From TMED26 sp002694075 (lineage in GTDB: Bacteria; Pseudomonadota; Alphaproteobacteria; Thalassobaculales; Thalassobaculaceae): a DNA stretch of 23,908 bases. Under the pieces are notes generated by a model. That model did not search any database and was not told the origin of the DNA. It saw nothing but the letters and a program-made list of their open reading frames with translations. Positions 7,970 through 15,251 of this stretch are shown in pieces; the first letter of the stretch is position 1; every line of letters starts with the position of its first letter. The position numbers and the translations under genes are program-made. The stretch lies in the NCBI GenBank assembly GCA_036160575.1, contig JAYYDT010000075.1, positions 1-23,908 on the forward strand. Reading direction: 5' to 3'.

Positions 7970-8026
7970 TCAACGCGCCTTTATCACGCCAGCGGCCGGG
8001 CGGTTGCCTTTTTCTGCGCCGGGCCG

Positions 8027-8057
8027 CTTGCAGGTCAAACACGCCGCTCCTATATGG
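8027..8057 (+). promoter_or_regulatory. RpoH (sigma-32) promoter of dnaK
   Basis: CTTG at 8027-8030, an 18-base spacer and CCTATATGG at 8049-8057 match the alphaproteobacterial RpoH consensus CTTG-N17/18-CYTATNTNNG at all but the last position. The element is about 80 bases upstream of the dnaK ATG, a good distance for a heat-shock leader, and lies in the intergenic region divergent to the DUF1848 gene. Confidence 0.75.
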
Positions 8058-8136
8058 TCGGACAGTCGTTAACGCAAGCTTGGGGGCGTGTCCGGCGCCT
8101 TAGGGCTGGCAACGCCCGCTGTGGAAAGAGGAACAG

Positions 8137-10077
8137 ATGAGCAAAGTCATTGGTATTGACTTAGGCACGACCAACTCGTGCGTCGCCGTGATGGACGGCA
8201 AGGACGCCAAGGTGATCGAAAACGCCGAGGGCGGCCGCACCACGCCGTCGATGACGGCGTTCACCGAGGGTGGCGAACGCCTGGTCGGTCAAGCCGCCAA
8301 ACGGCAGGCGGTGACCAATCCGGAAGCGACCCTGTTCGCGATCAAGCGCCTGATCGGCCGGCGCGCCGATGACGAGACCTCGAAACGCTTCAACGATCTG
8401 GTGCCCTATGAGGTGGTGCCTGGCGACAATGGCGACGCCTGGGTCTCGGTGCGCGACGAAAAATACAGCCCGAGCCAGGTTTCCAGCTTTGTTCTGCGCA
8501 AGTTAAAGGAAGACGCCGAAGCCTATCTCGGCACCGGCGTCGACAAGGCCGTGATCACCGTGCCGGCCTATTTCAACGACGCCCAGCGCCAAGCCACCAA
8601 GGACGCCGGCAAGATCGCCGGCCTTGAGGTCCTGCGCATCATCAACGAGCCGACCGCCGCCGCCCTGGCGTATGGTCTGGATAAGAAGTCCTCCGGCACC
8701 ATCGCCGTTTTCGACCTCGGCGGCGGGACCTTCGACGTTTCGGTTCTCGAAATCGGCGATGGCGTGTTCGAGGTTAAATCGACCAATGGCGACACCTTCC
8801 TGGGCGGTGAGGATTTCGACCAGCGTGTCATCGACTATCTGGCCGATGAGTTCAAACGTGAGAACACCATCGATCTGCGCGCCGACCGGTTGGCCTTGCA
8901 ACGCCTGAAAGAGGCCGCTGAAAAAGCCAAAATCGAGTTGTCCAGCTCGCAGCAAACGGAAATCAATCTGCCCTTCATCACCGCCGACCAGGCCGGTCCG
9001 AAACATCTCAACATCAAGTTGACGCGGTCCAAGCTGGAGGCCCTGGTCGATGACCTTGTCGAACGCACCACCGCGCCCTGCAAAGCGGCCCTCAAAGACG
9101 CTGGCCTGTCGGCTGGCGAAATCGACGAGGTGATCCTGGTCGGCGGCATGACGCGGATGCCGAAAATTTACGAGACCGTGAAGGAATTCTTCGGCCGCGA
9201 ACCGCACCGCGGCGTCAACCCCGACGAAGTCGTCGCCAGTGGCGCCGCGATCCAAGCCGGTGTCTTGGTCGGCGATGTCAAAGACGTGCTTTTGTTGGAT
9301 GTCACGCCACTGTCGCTCGGGATTGAAACCTTGGGTGGGGTGTTCACCCGGCTGATCGACCGCAACACCACTATCCCGACCAAGAAAAGTCAGACCTTCT
9401 CCACCGCCGAGGACAACCAGACAGCGGTCACCATCCGCGTCTTCCAGGGCGAGCGGGAGATGGCCGCCGACAACAAATTGCTGGGACAATTCGACCTGGT
9501 CGGCCTGCCACCGGCGCCGCGCGGCATGCCCCAGGTCGAGGTCGCCTTCGATATCGACGCCAATGGCATCGTCAATGTGTCGGCCAAGGACAAGGCCACC
9601 GGCAAGGAGCAACAAATCCGCATCCAGGCCTCCGGCGGCTTGTCCGACAGCGATATCGAGCGAATGGTCCAAGAGGCCGAAGATAACGCCGCCGAGGACC
9701 AAAAGCGGCGGGAACTGGTCGAAGCTCGGAACCAGGCCGACTCCGCGATCCACGCCACCGAGAAAACCCTCGCCGATTTCGGTGACAAGGTTTCCGAAAG
9801 CGACCGTCAAGGCATCGAGCAAGCGGTCGCCGACCTGAAAACCGCGATGGAGGGCGAGGACGTCGCGGCCATCACCCAGCGCCTGGAGGAATTGCAGCAG
9901 GCGTCGATGAAACTCGGCGAGGCGGTCTACAAAGCCCAACAAGCCGAGGGCGGTGACGCCGGTCCGGGCGGTGACGCCGACGGCGGCGACGCGGGCGGCG
10001 ACAGCACCGCGCAAGACGATGTGGTTGACGCCGATTTCGAGGAGGTCGACGACCAAAACCAAAACAAAACGGCCTAA
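8137..10077 (+). CDS. dnaK: Molecular chaperone DnaK (Hsp70)
   Basis: DnaK is the ATP-dependent Hsp70 that binds exposed hydrophobic segments and works with DnaJ and GrpE. The 646-residue product starts MSKVIGIDLGTTNSCVAVMDG (phosphate-binding loop 1). It contains AVITVPAYFNDAQRQATKDAG, INEPTAAALAYGLDKK, the second phosphate motif FDLGGGTFDVSVLEIGDGV, VILVGGMTRMPKI, and the inter-domain linker and substrate domain from DVLLLDVTPLSLGIETLGG. The lid ends in a Gly/Asp-rich tail and EEVDDQNQNKTA. Length and order are normal for the family. The ATG at 8137 has GAGGA upstream, and an RpoH promoter lies in the leader. dnaJ and then dapB follow on the same strand, a layout common in Alphaproteobacteria. 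Confidence 0.98.
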   Translation: MSKVIGIDLGTTNSCVAVMDGKDAKVIENAEGGRTTPSMTAFTEGGERLVGQAAKRQAVTNPEATLFAIKRLIGRRADDETSKRFNDLVPYEVVPGDNGDAWVSVRDEKYSPSQVSSFVLRKLKEDAEAYLGTGVDKAVITVPAYFNDAQRQATKDAGKIAGLEVLRIINEPTAAALAYGLDKKSSGTIAVFDLGGGTFDVSVLEIGDGVFEVKSTNGDTFLGGEDFDQRVIDYLADEFKRENTIDLRADRLALQRLKEAAEKAKIELSSSQQTEINLPFITADQAGPKHLNIKLTRSKLEALVDDLVERTTAPCKAALKDAGLSAGEIDEVILVGGMTRMPKIYETVKEFFGREPHRGVNPDEVVASGAAIQAGVLVGDVKDVLLLDVTPLSLGIETLGGVFTRLIDRNTTIPTKKSQTFSTAEDNQTAVTIRVFQGEREMAADNKLLGQFDLVGLPPAPRGMPQVEVAFDIDANGIVNVSAKDKATGKEQQIRIQASGGLSDSDIERMVQEAEDNAAEDQKRRELVEARNQADSAIHATEKTLADFGDKVSESDRQGIEQAVADLKTAMEGEDVAAITQRLEELQQASMKLGEAVYKAQQAEGGDAGPGGDADGGDAGGDSTAQDDVVDADFEEVDDQNQNKTA

Positions 10078-10089
10078 CCTGGCTACCCC

Positions 10090-10115
10090 GCGCCGCCGGC
10101 CTTCGCCGGCGGCGC
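10090..10115 (+). terminator. Strong hairpin between dnaK and dnaJ
   Basis: GCGCCGCCGGC at 10090-10100 pairs perfectly with GCCGGCGGCGC at 10105-10115 around a CTTC loop. The stem starts 12 bases after the dnaK stop. The following bases are TTCCCC, not a U-run, so complete termination is doubtful. A role in 3'-end protection or partial attenuation, leaving more dnaK than dnaJ message, is an inference. Confidence 0.55.
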
Positions 10116-10159
10116 TTCCCCACCACCGGTTCCACCCGCGTTCGGCGAAATGACCTACA

Positions 10160-11284
10160 AAGGCGAAACGCGATTTTTACGAAGTTTTGGGGGTGGCGCG
10201 CGACGCCGACGACGCCGCCTTGAAATCGGCCTATCGCCGTCTGGCGATGAAATACCATCCCGACCGCAATCCCGACGACCCCACCGCCGAACAAAATTTC
10301 AAAGAAGTCAACGAGGCCTATGACGTCCTAAAAGACGGCCAAAAACGCGCCGCTTACGACCGTTTCGGCCACGACGCTTTTGAAAATGGCGGCGGCGGCG
10401 GCGGTCCTGGCTTCAGCGGCTTTGGCGGTGGCTTCGCCGATATTTTCGACGAGGTGTTCGGCGAGTTCATGGGCGGGCGCGGCCAACGCCAGAGCGGCCG
10501 GGGCAGCGATTTGCGCTTCAACATGGCGATCAGCTTGGAAGACGCTTTCAACGGCCGTCAGCGCGAGGTCGATATTCCCTCCTCGGTGGTGTGCGAGGAA
10601 TGCGACGGCAGCGGCGCCGCCCGTGGGGCCGGCCCGACGACCTGTCATTCCTGCCAAGGCCACGGGAAAATCCGCGCCCAACAGGGCTTTTTCACGATTG
10701 AGCGCACCTGTCCGACCTGTGCCGGCACCGGTCAGATCATCAGCGACCCGTGCCGTGCCTGCGGCGGCACCGGCCGCAAGGAACGCACCAAGACCTTGTC
10801 GGTGACGATCCCGGCCGGCGTCGAGGACGGCACCCGCATTCGTCTGGCCGGCGAGGGTGAGGCCGGTTTGCGCGGCGCCCCGGCCGGCGACCTGTATATT
10901 TTCCTCGAGGTCGAGGAGCACCCCATTTTCCACCGCGAAGGCCCCGATTTGCTGTGCCAAGTGCCGGTATCGATGACCACCGCCGCCCTTGGCGGCCAAA
11001 TTGAGGTGCCGACCATCGAAGGCGGGCGCGCCCGTCTGACCATTGACGCTGGCGCCCAAAGTGGCAAACGCTTCCGCTTGCGCCAAAAAGGCATGAGCGT
11101 GCTGCGCAGTGCGGCGCGCGGCGATCTTTACATCGAAATCGCCGTCGAAACTCCGGTCAATCTCACCGCCCGCCAGCGCGAGTTGCTGGCCGCCTTCGAC
11201 GAGGAGGGCGGCGCCGGCACCCATCCCAAAACCAACGGGTTCTTCAACCGCGTCAAGGAGTTCTGGGACGACCTTGGAGAGTAG
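10160..11284 (+). CDS. dnaJ: Chaperone DnaJ (Hsp40), start codon missing
   Basis: DnaJ delivers substrates to DnaK and stimulates its ATPase. In order the product has the J domain with HPD in MKYHPDRN, a Gly/Phe-rich segment, four zinc-binding CxxCxGxG repeats (CEECDGSG, CHSCQGHG, CPTCAGTG, CRACGGTG) and the C-terminal substrate domains, ending FNRVKEFWDDLGE. Length from 10160 is 374 codons, normal for the family. The conserved opening AKRDFYEVLGV is intact in this frame, but the codon where ATG belongs (10160-10162) is AAG. No ATG, GTG, TTG, CTG or ATT lies between the in-frame stop at 10151 and a TTG at 10187, which would remove J-domain helix I. An ATG at 10150 is in another frame, and removing one base of AAAGG at 10159-10163 would join it as MTYKAKRDFYEV. 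A sequencing error, a real frameshift or a non-canonical start are all possible. Confidence 0.9.
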   Translation, partial: KAKRDFYEVLGVARDADDAALKSAYRRLAMKYHPDRNPDDPTAEQNFKEVNEAYDVLKDGQKRAAYDRFGHDAFENGGGGGGPGFSGFGGGFADIFDEVFGEFMGGRGQRQSGRGSDLRFNMAISLEDAFNGRQREVDIPSSVVCEECDGSGAARGAGPTTCHSCQGHGKIRAQQGFFTIERTCPTCAGTGQIISDPCRACGGTGRKERTKTLSVTIPAGVEDGTRIRLAGEGEAGLRGAPAGDLYIFLEVEEHPIFHREGPDLLCQVPVSMTTAALGGQIEVPTIEGGRARLTIDAGAQSGKRFRLRQKGMSVLRSAARGDLYIEIAVETPVNLTARQRELLAAFDEEGGAGTHPKTNGFFNRVKEFWDDLGE

Positions 11285-11332
11285 TGCCAGTCAAAGGCTG
11301 AAAGTAGCCGATTTTCAGATGGTTAAGGGGGG

Positions 11333-12148
11333 ATGACCATGCAGGCGATTGGGATAAATGGAATTACCGGCCGAATGGGACGGTTGATCGCCGCGGCGGT
11401 AACCGACCACGCTGACTGCCAGCTGGTCGGCGGCCTCAGTCGACAGGCTTTCACCGAGGTCAACGGCCTGCCGGCCGACCTGCGCGCCCTCGACCTGGAC
11501 CCGGCGACACTCCACCAAGACCCGGCCGCGCTGTGCGCCACCGCCGAGGTGATCATCGATTTTTCATTGCCCCCGGCGACCATGGCCTTGGCCGAGGTGG
11601 CGCGGGCCACCGGGACCGGTTTGGTGATTGGCACCACCGGTTTGAGCGCGCGCGAAGAAGATCGCTTGGCGGCGCTGGCGGCGGACGGGTTGGCCTGTGT
11701 TTTCGCCCCTAATATGGGGCTCGGTATCAATGTATTGCTGGCCCTGGTGGTTCGCGCCGCCCGCGCCCTCGACCCCGCTTTCGATATTGAAATCGTGGAA
11801 ATGCACCATGGCGGCAAAGTCGACGCGCCATCGGGCACCGCCCTCGGCCTGGGGCGGGCGGCGGCGGCGGGCCGCGATATCGACTTGGCCGACGCCGCCG
11901 TGCGCAGCCGCGACGGCCACACCGGCGCCCGCGTGCCCGGAAGCATCGGTTTCGCCACCCTGCGCGGCGGCGATGTTGTCGGCGAGCATTCGGTGATTTT
12001 CGCTGGTCCGGGCGAGCGCATAGAACTTAGCCATAAGGCCGGCTCCCGGACCATTTTCGCCAATGGCGCGGTCGCCGCGGCGCGCTGGCTGGCGGGCAAG
12101 CCAGCCGGCCTGTACTCGATGCGCGACGTCCTGAATTTGACGGACTAG
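11333..12148 (+). CDS. dapB: 4-hydroxy-tetrahydrodipicolinate reductase DapB
   Basis: DapB reduces the dipicolinate intermediate of the diaminopimelate and lysine pathway with NAD(P)H, so it feeds both lysine and peptidoglycan precursors. The 271-residue product has the dinucleotide-binding motif GINGITGRMG near the N-terminus, GLVIGTTGLS, FAPNMGLGINVL, and the family's active-site stretch EMHHGGKVDAPSGTAL with the catalytic His pair and Lys. GSIGFATLRGGDVVGEHSVIFAG and ELSHKAGSRTIFANGAV follow. Two ATGs (11333 and 11339) both lie near an AAGGGGGG ribosome binding site, so the true start could be two residues later. It follows dnaJ after 48 bases. Its TAG stop interlocks with that of the convergent DUF2244 gene. 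Confidence 0.96.
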   Translation: MTMQAIGINGITGRMGRLIAAAVTDHADCQLVGGLSRQAFTEVNGLPADLRALDLDPATLHQDPAALCATAEVIIDFSLPPATMALAEVARATGTGLVIGTTGLSAREEDRLAALAADGLACVFAPNMGLGINVLLALVVRAARALDPAFDIEIVEMHHGGKVDAPSGTALGLGRAAAAGRDIDLADAAVRSRDGHTGARVPGSIGFATLRGGDVVGEHSVIFAGPGERIELSHKAGSRTIFANGAVAAARWLAGKPAGLYSMRDVLNLTD

Positions 12149-12666
12149 GCGGGCGCCGGGGTCGCACGCCCGCGCCGCCGAAACAACGCCAACTGCGCGC
12201 GCAAGGCGCCGGCCAAATCGGTTTTTTCGGCCTCGTTCAAAAACGCGCCGATTTCGACGAAACGGCCATGGGAACCGATCAATAAGCGGCTGCGGCGCGG
12301 CCCGTCAACCAGCAGACGGATTTGCAGCCAATACGTCGGAAACAAGGCGTTGTCGCCTTTACGACCGGGCGCGTCGCGGCGCAGGGCGACTTCTTCCGGT
12401 CCCATGACCACGCTTTCGCGGCGCGCGCCGGCCCGGTAGTTAAGAATAAACGCGGCCAGAACGACGCCCACCTCCAACCCCATGAAACCAATCACCGGCC
12501 AGGCCCCGACCAGCGAAAAACCAATGCCGATGGCCAAGCTCAACACCCCGATCAAGGCCATCACCACCAGAAACCCGCGCCCCGACAGGCTGCGATGCGG
12601 GTACAGGTCGAAGACCACGGGGGCGGCCGCCTCGGCCGCCGGTTCGATGCTTTCGTTCCACGTCAT
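12145..12666 (-). CDS. DUF2244 family membrane protein
   Basis: This 173-residue protein matches DUF2244, a family of unknown function common in Alphaproteobacteria. After a short acidic cytoplasmic N-terminus (TWNESIEPAAEAA) comes FDLYPHRSLSGRGF, then two adjacent membrane segments at about 31-53 and 56-76, ending in FILNYRAGARRES. The rest is a soluble domain of about 95 residues with the family stretches FPTYWLQIRLLVDG and LLIGSHGRFVEIGAFLNEAEK, and an Arg-rich tail. It is divergent from nth, whose start is 63 bases away, and convergent with dapB, sharing the CTAG stop overlap. Nothing in the neighbourhood tells its function. The start at 12666 is the only good ATG ahead of the first conserved stretch. 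Confidence 0.85.
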   Translation of the reverse strand: MTWNESIEPAAEAAAPVVFDLYPHRSLSGRGFLVVMALIGVLSLAIGIGFSLVGAWPVIGFMGLEVGVVLAAFILNYRAGARRESVVMGPEEVALRRDAPGRKGDNALFPTYWLQIRLLVDGPRRSRLLIGSHGRFVEIGAFLNEAEKTDLAGALRAQLALFRRRGRATPAPA

Positions 12667-12729
12667 GACCTTTAATATACGCCGATGCGCGGCGAAAGGA
12701 TCGCCCGCGCGACCGAGGAGTCTGACCCC

Positions 12730-13377
12730 ATGCCCCGTCCCATGCCGTTGAAGGACATCGACTGTTTTTTCGCCCGCTTATCGGCGCGCGATCCGGCGCC
12801 CAAAGGCGAGTTGGACCATGTCAACGCCTATACCTTGCTGGTCGCCGTGGTGCTGTCGGCGCAAGCCACCGATGTCGGTGTCAACAAAGCCACCGGCCCG
12901 TTGTTCAAGGTCGCCGACACGCCGCAAAAAATGCTCGCCCTCGGCGAAGCCAAAGTGCGCCATTACATTCGCACCATCGGTTTGTTCAACGCCAAAGCGA
13001 AAAACGTCATCGCCCTGTCGCAACGTTTGTTGGATGACCATGACGGCGCCGTGCCAACCGACCGTGAGAGTTTGGAAAGCCTGCCCGGGGTGGGCCGCAA
13101 AACCGCCAATGTGGTGCTCAACATGGCCTTTGGACAGCCCACCATCGCCGTCGACACCCATTTATTCCGCGTCGCCAACCGCACCGGTATGGGTGCCGGC
13201 AAAACCCCTTTGGCGGTGGAGAAGGCCCTCGAACGGCGCATCCCGGCCCATTGGAAAAACCACGCCCACCACTGGTTGATCCTGCATGGGCGCTACATTT
13301 GCAAGGCGCGCAAACCCGCCTGCCCAGAGTGCCCGGTGGACGATCTCTGCCGATTCAAAGACAAGACCTCGGCCTGA
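12730..13377 (+). CDS. nth: Endonuclease III (DNA glycosylase/AP lyase)
   Basis: Nth removes oxidised pyrimidines from DNA and cuts the abasic site in base excision repair. The 215-residue product contains LLVAVVLSAQATDVGVNKAT, the helix-hairpin-helix LPGVGRKTANVVLN with catalytic Lys124, Asp142 in AVDTHLFRVANR, and a C-terminal 4Fe-4S motif C-X6-C-X2-C-X5-C at C191, C198, C201 and C207. These correspond to Lys120 and Asp138 of the E. coli enzyme with an offset of four. The ATG at 12730 is chosen because GAGGAG at 12715-12720 lies nine bases upstream; an in-frame upstream start at 12685 would include that ribosome binding site. Its stop lies seven bases from the stop of the convergent lipoprotein gene. 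Confidence 0.96.
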   Translation: MPRPMPLKDIDCFFARLSARDPAPKGELDHVNAYTLLVAVVLSAQATDVGVNKATGPLFKVADTPQKMLALGEAKVRHYIRTIGLFNAKAKNVIALSQRLLDDHDGAVPTDRESLESLPGVGRKTANVVLNMAFGQPTIAVDTHLFRVANRTGMGAGKTPLAVEKALERRIPAHWKNHAHHWLILHGRYICKARKPACPECPVDDLCRFKDKTSA

Positions 13378-13384
13378 AGCGGGC

Positions 13385-13864
13385 TCAGCGCCGGCGGACC
13401 ACCCCGGCGATGCAGGTCGCGGCCGCCACCCCCCGCCCCAATTCGGGCGTGCGCGACTCGATATGGGTGACGACATGGCCACCGGCGGCCGGATAAAGAA
13501 ACAGATCGAGCACACAATCGCCGGTGACATATTGCCAAATGCGTACCCGCCGCTCGCGGCGCACCCGGGCCGGCACGCCCAGAAGCTTGGACACCTCGGT
13601 CGCCCCCAGCCCCATTAGACGCGCCGGTTTGGGCGGTGGCGGCGCGATCACGGCGGCGATCTGCGGCGCTCGCGACTTCGGCGCGGTCGATTTTGACGCC
13701 GGCTTAGGCGGGCGACGTTTCGCGGCGCTCGGCGCGGCCGATCGATCCGGGGCCGGGTAGGCGAGGACCGGGACCGCGACTGGGGTTGGCGCAACAGCTT
13801 CCGGAGGCGTGGCGAGGCAACCGGCGAGCCAGGGCGCCAGGCAAATGAACCCAATAACCCGCAT
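13385..13864 (-). CDS. Small predicted lipoprotein, function unknown
   Basis: I do not recognise a named family for this 159-residue protein. The N-terminus is a lipoprotein signal peptide with lipobox LAGC and the modified cysteine at residue 16. A basic, Pro/Ala-rich linker of about 60 residues follows. The conserved-looking part is the last 75 residues: LMGLGATEVSKLLGVPARVRRE, then IWQYVTGDCVLDLFLYP. An 'L-G-x-P ... WxY ... L-x-F' pattern of this kind resembles the BamE/SmpA fold, but the resemblance is by eye. Its ATG overlaps the stop of the bactofilin gene by one base (TGATG), so the two are translationally coupled. A periplasmic or envelope role beside the bactofilin is an inference from that coupling and the signal peptide. 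Confidence 0.75.
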   Translation of the reverse strand: MRVIGFICLAPWLAGCLATPPEAVAPTPVAVPVLAYPAPDRSAAPSAAKRRPPKPASKSTAPKSRAPQIAAVIAPPPPKPARLMGLGATEVSKLLGVPARVRRERRVRIWQYVTGDCVLDLFLYPAAGGHVVTHIESRTPELGRGVAAATCIAGVVRRR

Positions 13865-14409
13865 CAGGCCGGGGTGTCGTCCGTCGCGTTGTCCACAATT
13901 TGATCGACTTGGCCGCTGACATGGCCACCCTCTTCGACCACCAGGCTGCCATATTTGATGGTCCCGACGATCCGCCCTCCGGAGGCGACCAACAACCGGC
14001 CACGAACCACCAATTCACCATCGAACTCACCGGCGATAATGGCCTCGTTAATCGACACCCGTCCTTTAAAGGCGCCGCCGGGGGTGATTTCCAGCAGCTC
14101 GCTATTTTCCAAAGTGGCTTCGACCCGCCCTTCAACCACCAAGGTATCGCAGGCGGTGATGGCCCCGCTTAACGAGATCTCGCGACCAACCACCAGTTTC
14201 TTGGTTTCCTTGGGGCGACGGGCCTGCGCCGCCGCCGCGCGTATCGCCGCCGGTGTGCCAATGTCAATGGCGCGCCGGCCGACATCCGGCACCGTGCCGG
14301 GCACCCGGCGGACCACTGGCGCGTCGGCAGCTGTCTTCACCTTGGGCGAGGCGGCCGCCTCATCGGTCTCCGGCGTGTCGTCGTCGGTCGGGTTTTTACG
14401 GCGGAACAT
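13864..14409 (-). CDS. Bactofilin (polymer-forming cytoskeletal protein)
   Basis: Bactofilins polymerise without nucleotides into membrane-associated filaments that position cell-wall or polar machinery. The 181-residue product has a charged, disordered N-terminus of roughly 70 residues (FRRKNPTDDD, then a run of acidic and Ala-rich sequence). The beta-helical core is made of short repeats: LVVGREISLSGAI, TLVVEGRVEATLENSELLEI, GAFKGRVSINEAIIAGEFDGEL, GRLLVASGGRIVGTIKYGSLVVEEGGHVSGQV. This repeating G-x-V/I hydrophobic pattern is the family hallmark. The core is followed by only a short tail. Its stop codon overlaps the start of the small lipoprotein gene. Upstream is a possible sigma-70 promoter over the end of the EI24-like gene. 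The family call is firm; the cellular role in this organism is unknown. Confidence 0.88.
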   Translation of the reverse strand: MFRRKNPTDDDTPETDEAAASPKVKTAADAPVVRRVPGTVPDVGRRAIDIGTPAAIRAAAAQARRPKETKKLVVGREISLSGAITACDTLVVEGRVEATLENSELLEITPGGAFKGRVSINEAIIAGEFDGELVVRGRLLVASGGRIVGTIKYGSLVVEEGGHVSGQVDQIVDNATDDTPA

Positions 14410-14443
14410 GACGGTCCTATCCGGGTTCGCAAAAGGTAATCAA

Positions 14444-14472
14444 GGTATACCACGCGCCGGGCGGGCTGGCTA
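14444..14472 (-). promoter_or_regulatory. Possible sigma-70 promoter for the bactofilin gene
   Basis: Read on the minus strand, TAGCCA (14472-14467), a 17-base spacer and TATACC (14449-14444) match TTGACA-N17-TATAAT at four of six positions each. The -10 lies 35 bases before the bactofilin ATG. The -35 overlaps the stop codon of the upstream EI24-like gene. Confidence 0.35.
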
Positions 14473-15150
14473 TGCCGTCTCGGTTTCGGCGCTTTGATCA
14501 AGGCCGGTGAATAGATGAACCATGATGGCGGTGGCCAGAACCGGGGTTACTAAATTGACGATCGGCACCGTCATCAAAAACGCGAAACCGCCGCCGACCA
14601 ACCACAACCGTCCCAAATAGCGGCGGCGCAGGGCTAATGCGGCGGCCAAATCGACGCGCCGCAAGGCGACCATCTCGAAATACTCGCGGCCCAGGAGATA
14701 GCCGTTGAGGGCGTAGAAAACGAGCGGCGCGAAAACGGTCGACAGCAGGTAAACCGGCAAGGCCAAAACATTGAGCGCGACCGCGACCAACAGAAACTTC
14801 AAGGCCGCGGTAACCGTTTCGGCCAGCGGCTGAGCGCGGGCCGGCGGCAGATGCGGGTAATAACGGCTTTCAACCCGGCTGGCCACACGGTCCAATAGAA
14901 GCCCGCTGACGAGGTTGGTAGTGCTGGGAAAAAATAGCCAGGCGACGGCCACTACCGTGGCCGCGCCAAGCCAGGCCAAACTGTCATCCAGCCAAGCGAT
15001 CCCGGACAGACCGAGACCATCGATCAACATCCACGCGGCGACCGCCAAGGCGACCATCAAACAGACCGACGCGGCGATCGAGATCAGAACCAGACTGCGC
15101 AAGCTGGCGTGCAAAAGCTGCGCGAGGCCGCGCGAAAACGCTTGAACCAT
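14470..15150 (-). CDS. EI24/CysZ-like integral membrane protein
   Basis: This 226-residue protein matches the EI24 domain family, which includes the sulfate permease CysZ and many uncharacterised proteins. It has about five to six hydrophobic segments: near residues 20-45, 58-80, 110-140, 143-165 and 185-215. The family motif is visible in the middle: STVFAPLVFYALNGYLLGREYFEMVALRR, the 'NGYLLGREYFE' block being characteristic. The C-terminus has LMTVPIVNLVTPVLATAIMVHLF. The start at 15150 is a clean ATG with the amphipathic GLAQLLHASLRSL immediately after. Sulfate transport is established only for CysZ and there is no cysteine or sulfate gene nearby, so the substrate should be left open. It is upstream of the bactofilin gene with a 60-base gap. 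Confidence 0.82.
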   Translation of the reverse strand: MVQAFSRGLAQLLHASLRSLVLISIAASVCLMVALAVAAWMLIDGLGLSGIAWLDDSLAWLGAATVVAVAWLFFPSTTNLVSGLLLDRVASRVESRYYPHLPPARAQPLAETVTAALKFLLVAVALNVLALPVYLLSTVFAPLVFYALNGYLLGREYFEMVALRRVDLAAALALRRRYLGRLWLVGGGFAFLMTVPIVNLVTPVLATAIMVHLFTGLDQSAETETA

Positions 15151-15179
15151 GGAAACACATTCCCTCCGTGGCGGTGCTT

Positions 15180-15191
15180 GAGGTATACCTC
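15180..15191. promoter_or_regulatory. 12-bp perfect palindrome in a divergent intergenic region
   Basis: GAGGTATACCTC is a perfect palindrome between the EI24-like gene and the adenosine kinase gene, which are divergent. Its core GGTATACC also occurs at 14444-14451, upstream of the bactofilin gene. It could be an operator or, in part, a -10 element; the sequence alone does not settle this. Confidence 0.35.
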
Positions 15192-15251
15192 GGGACTGCC
15201 AGCGTCGACGTCAAGGGGGCGGGGTCGCGGAGCCGGGGGGAGAACGACGCC

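Noticed and set aside
8503..10062. A 519-codon open frame antisense to dnaK
   Set aside because: It mirrors the third-position GC bias of dnaK, has no recognisable domain and lies wholly inside a certain gene. Other long antisense frames here, such as those over lipoprotein and pst genes, were rejected for the same reason.
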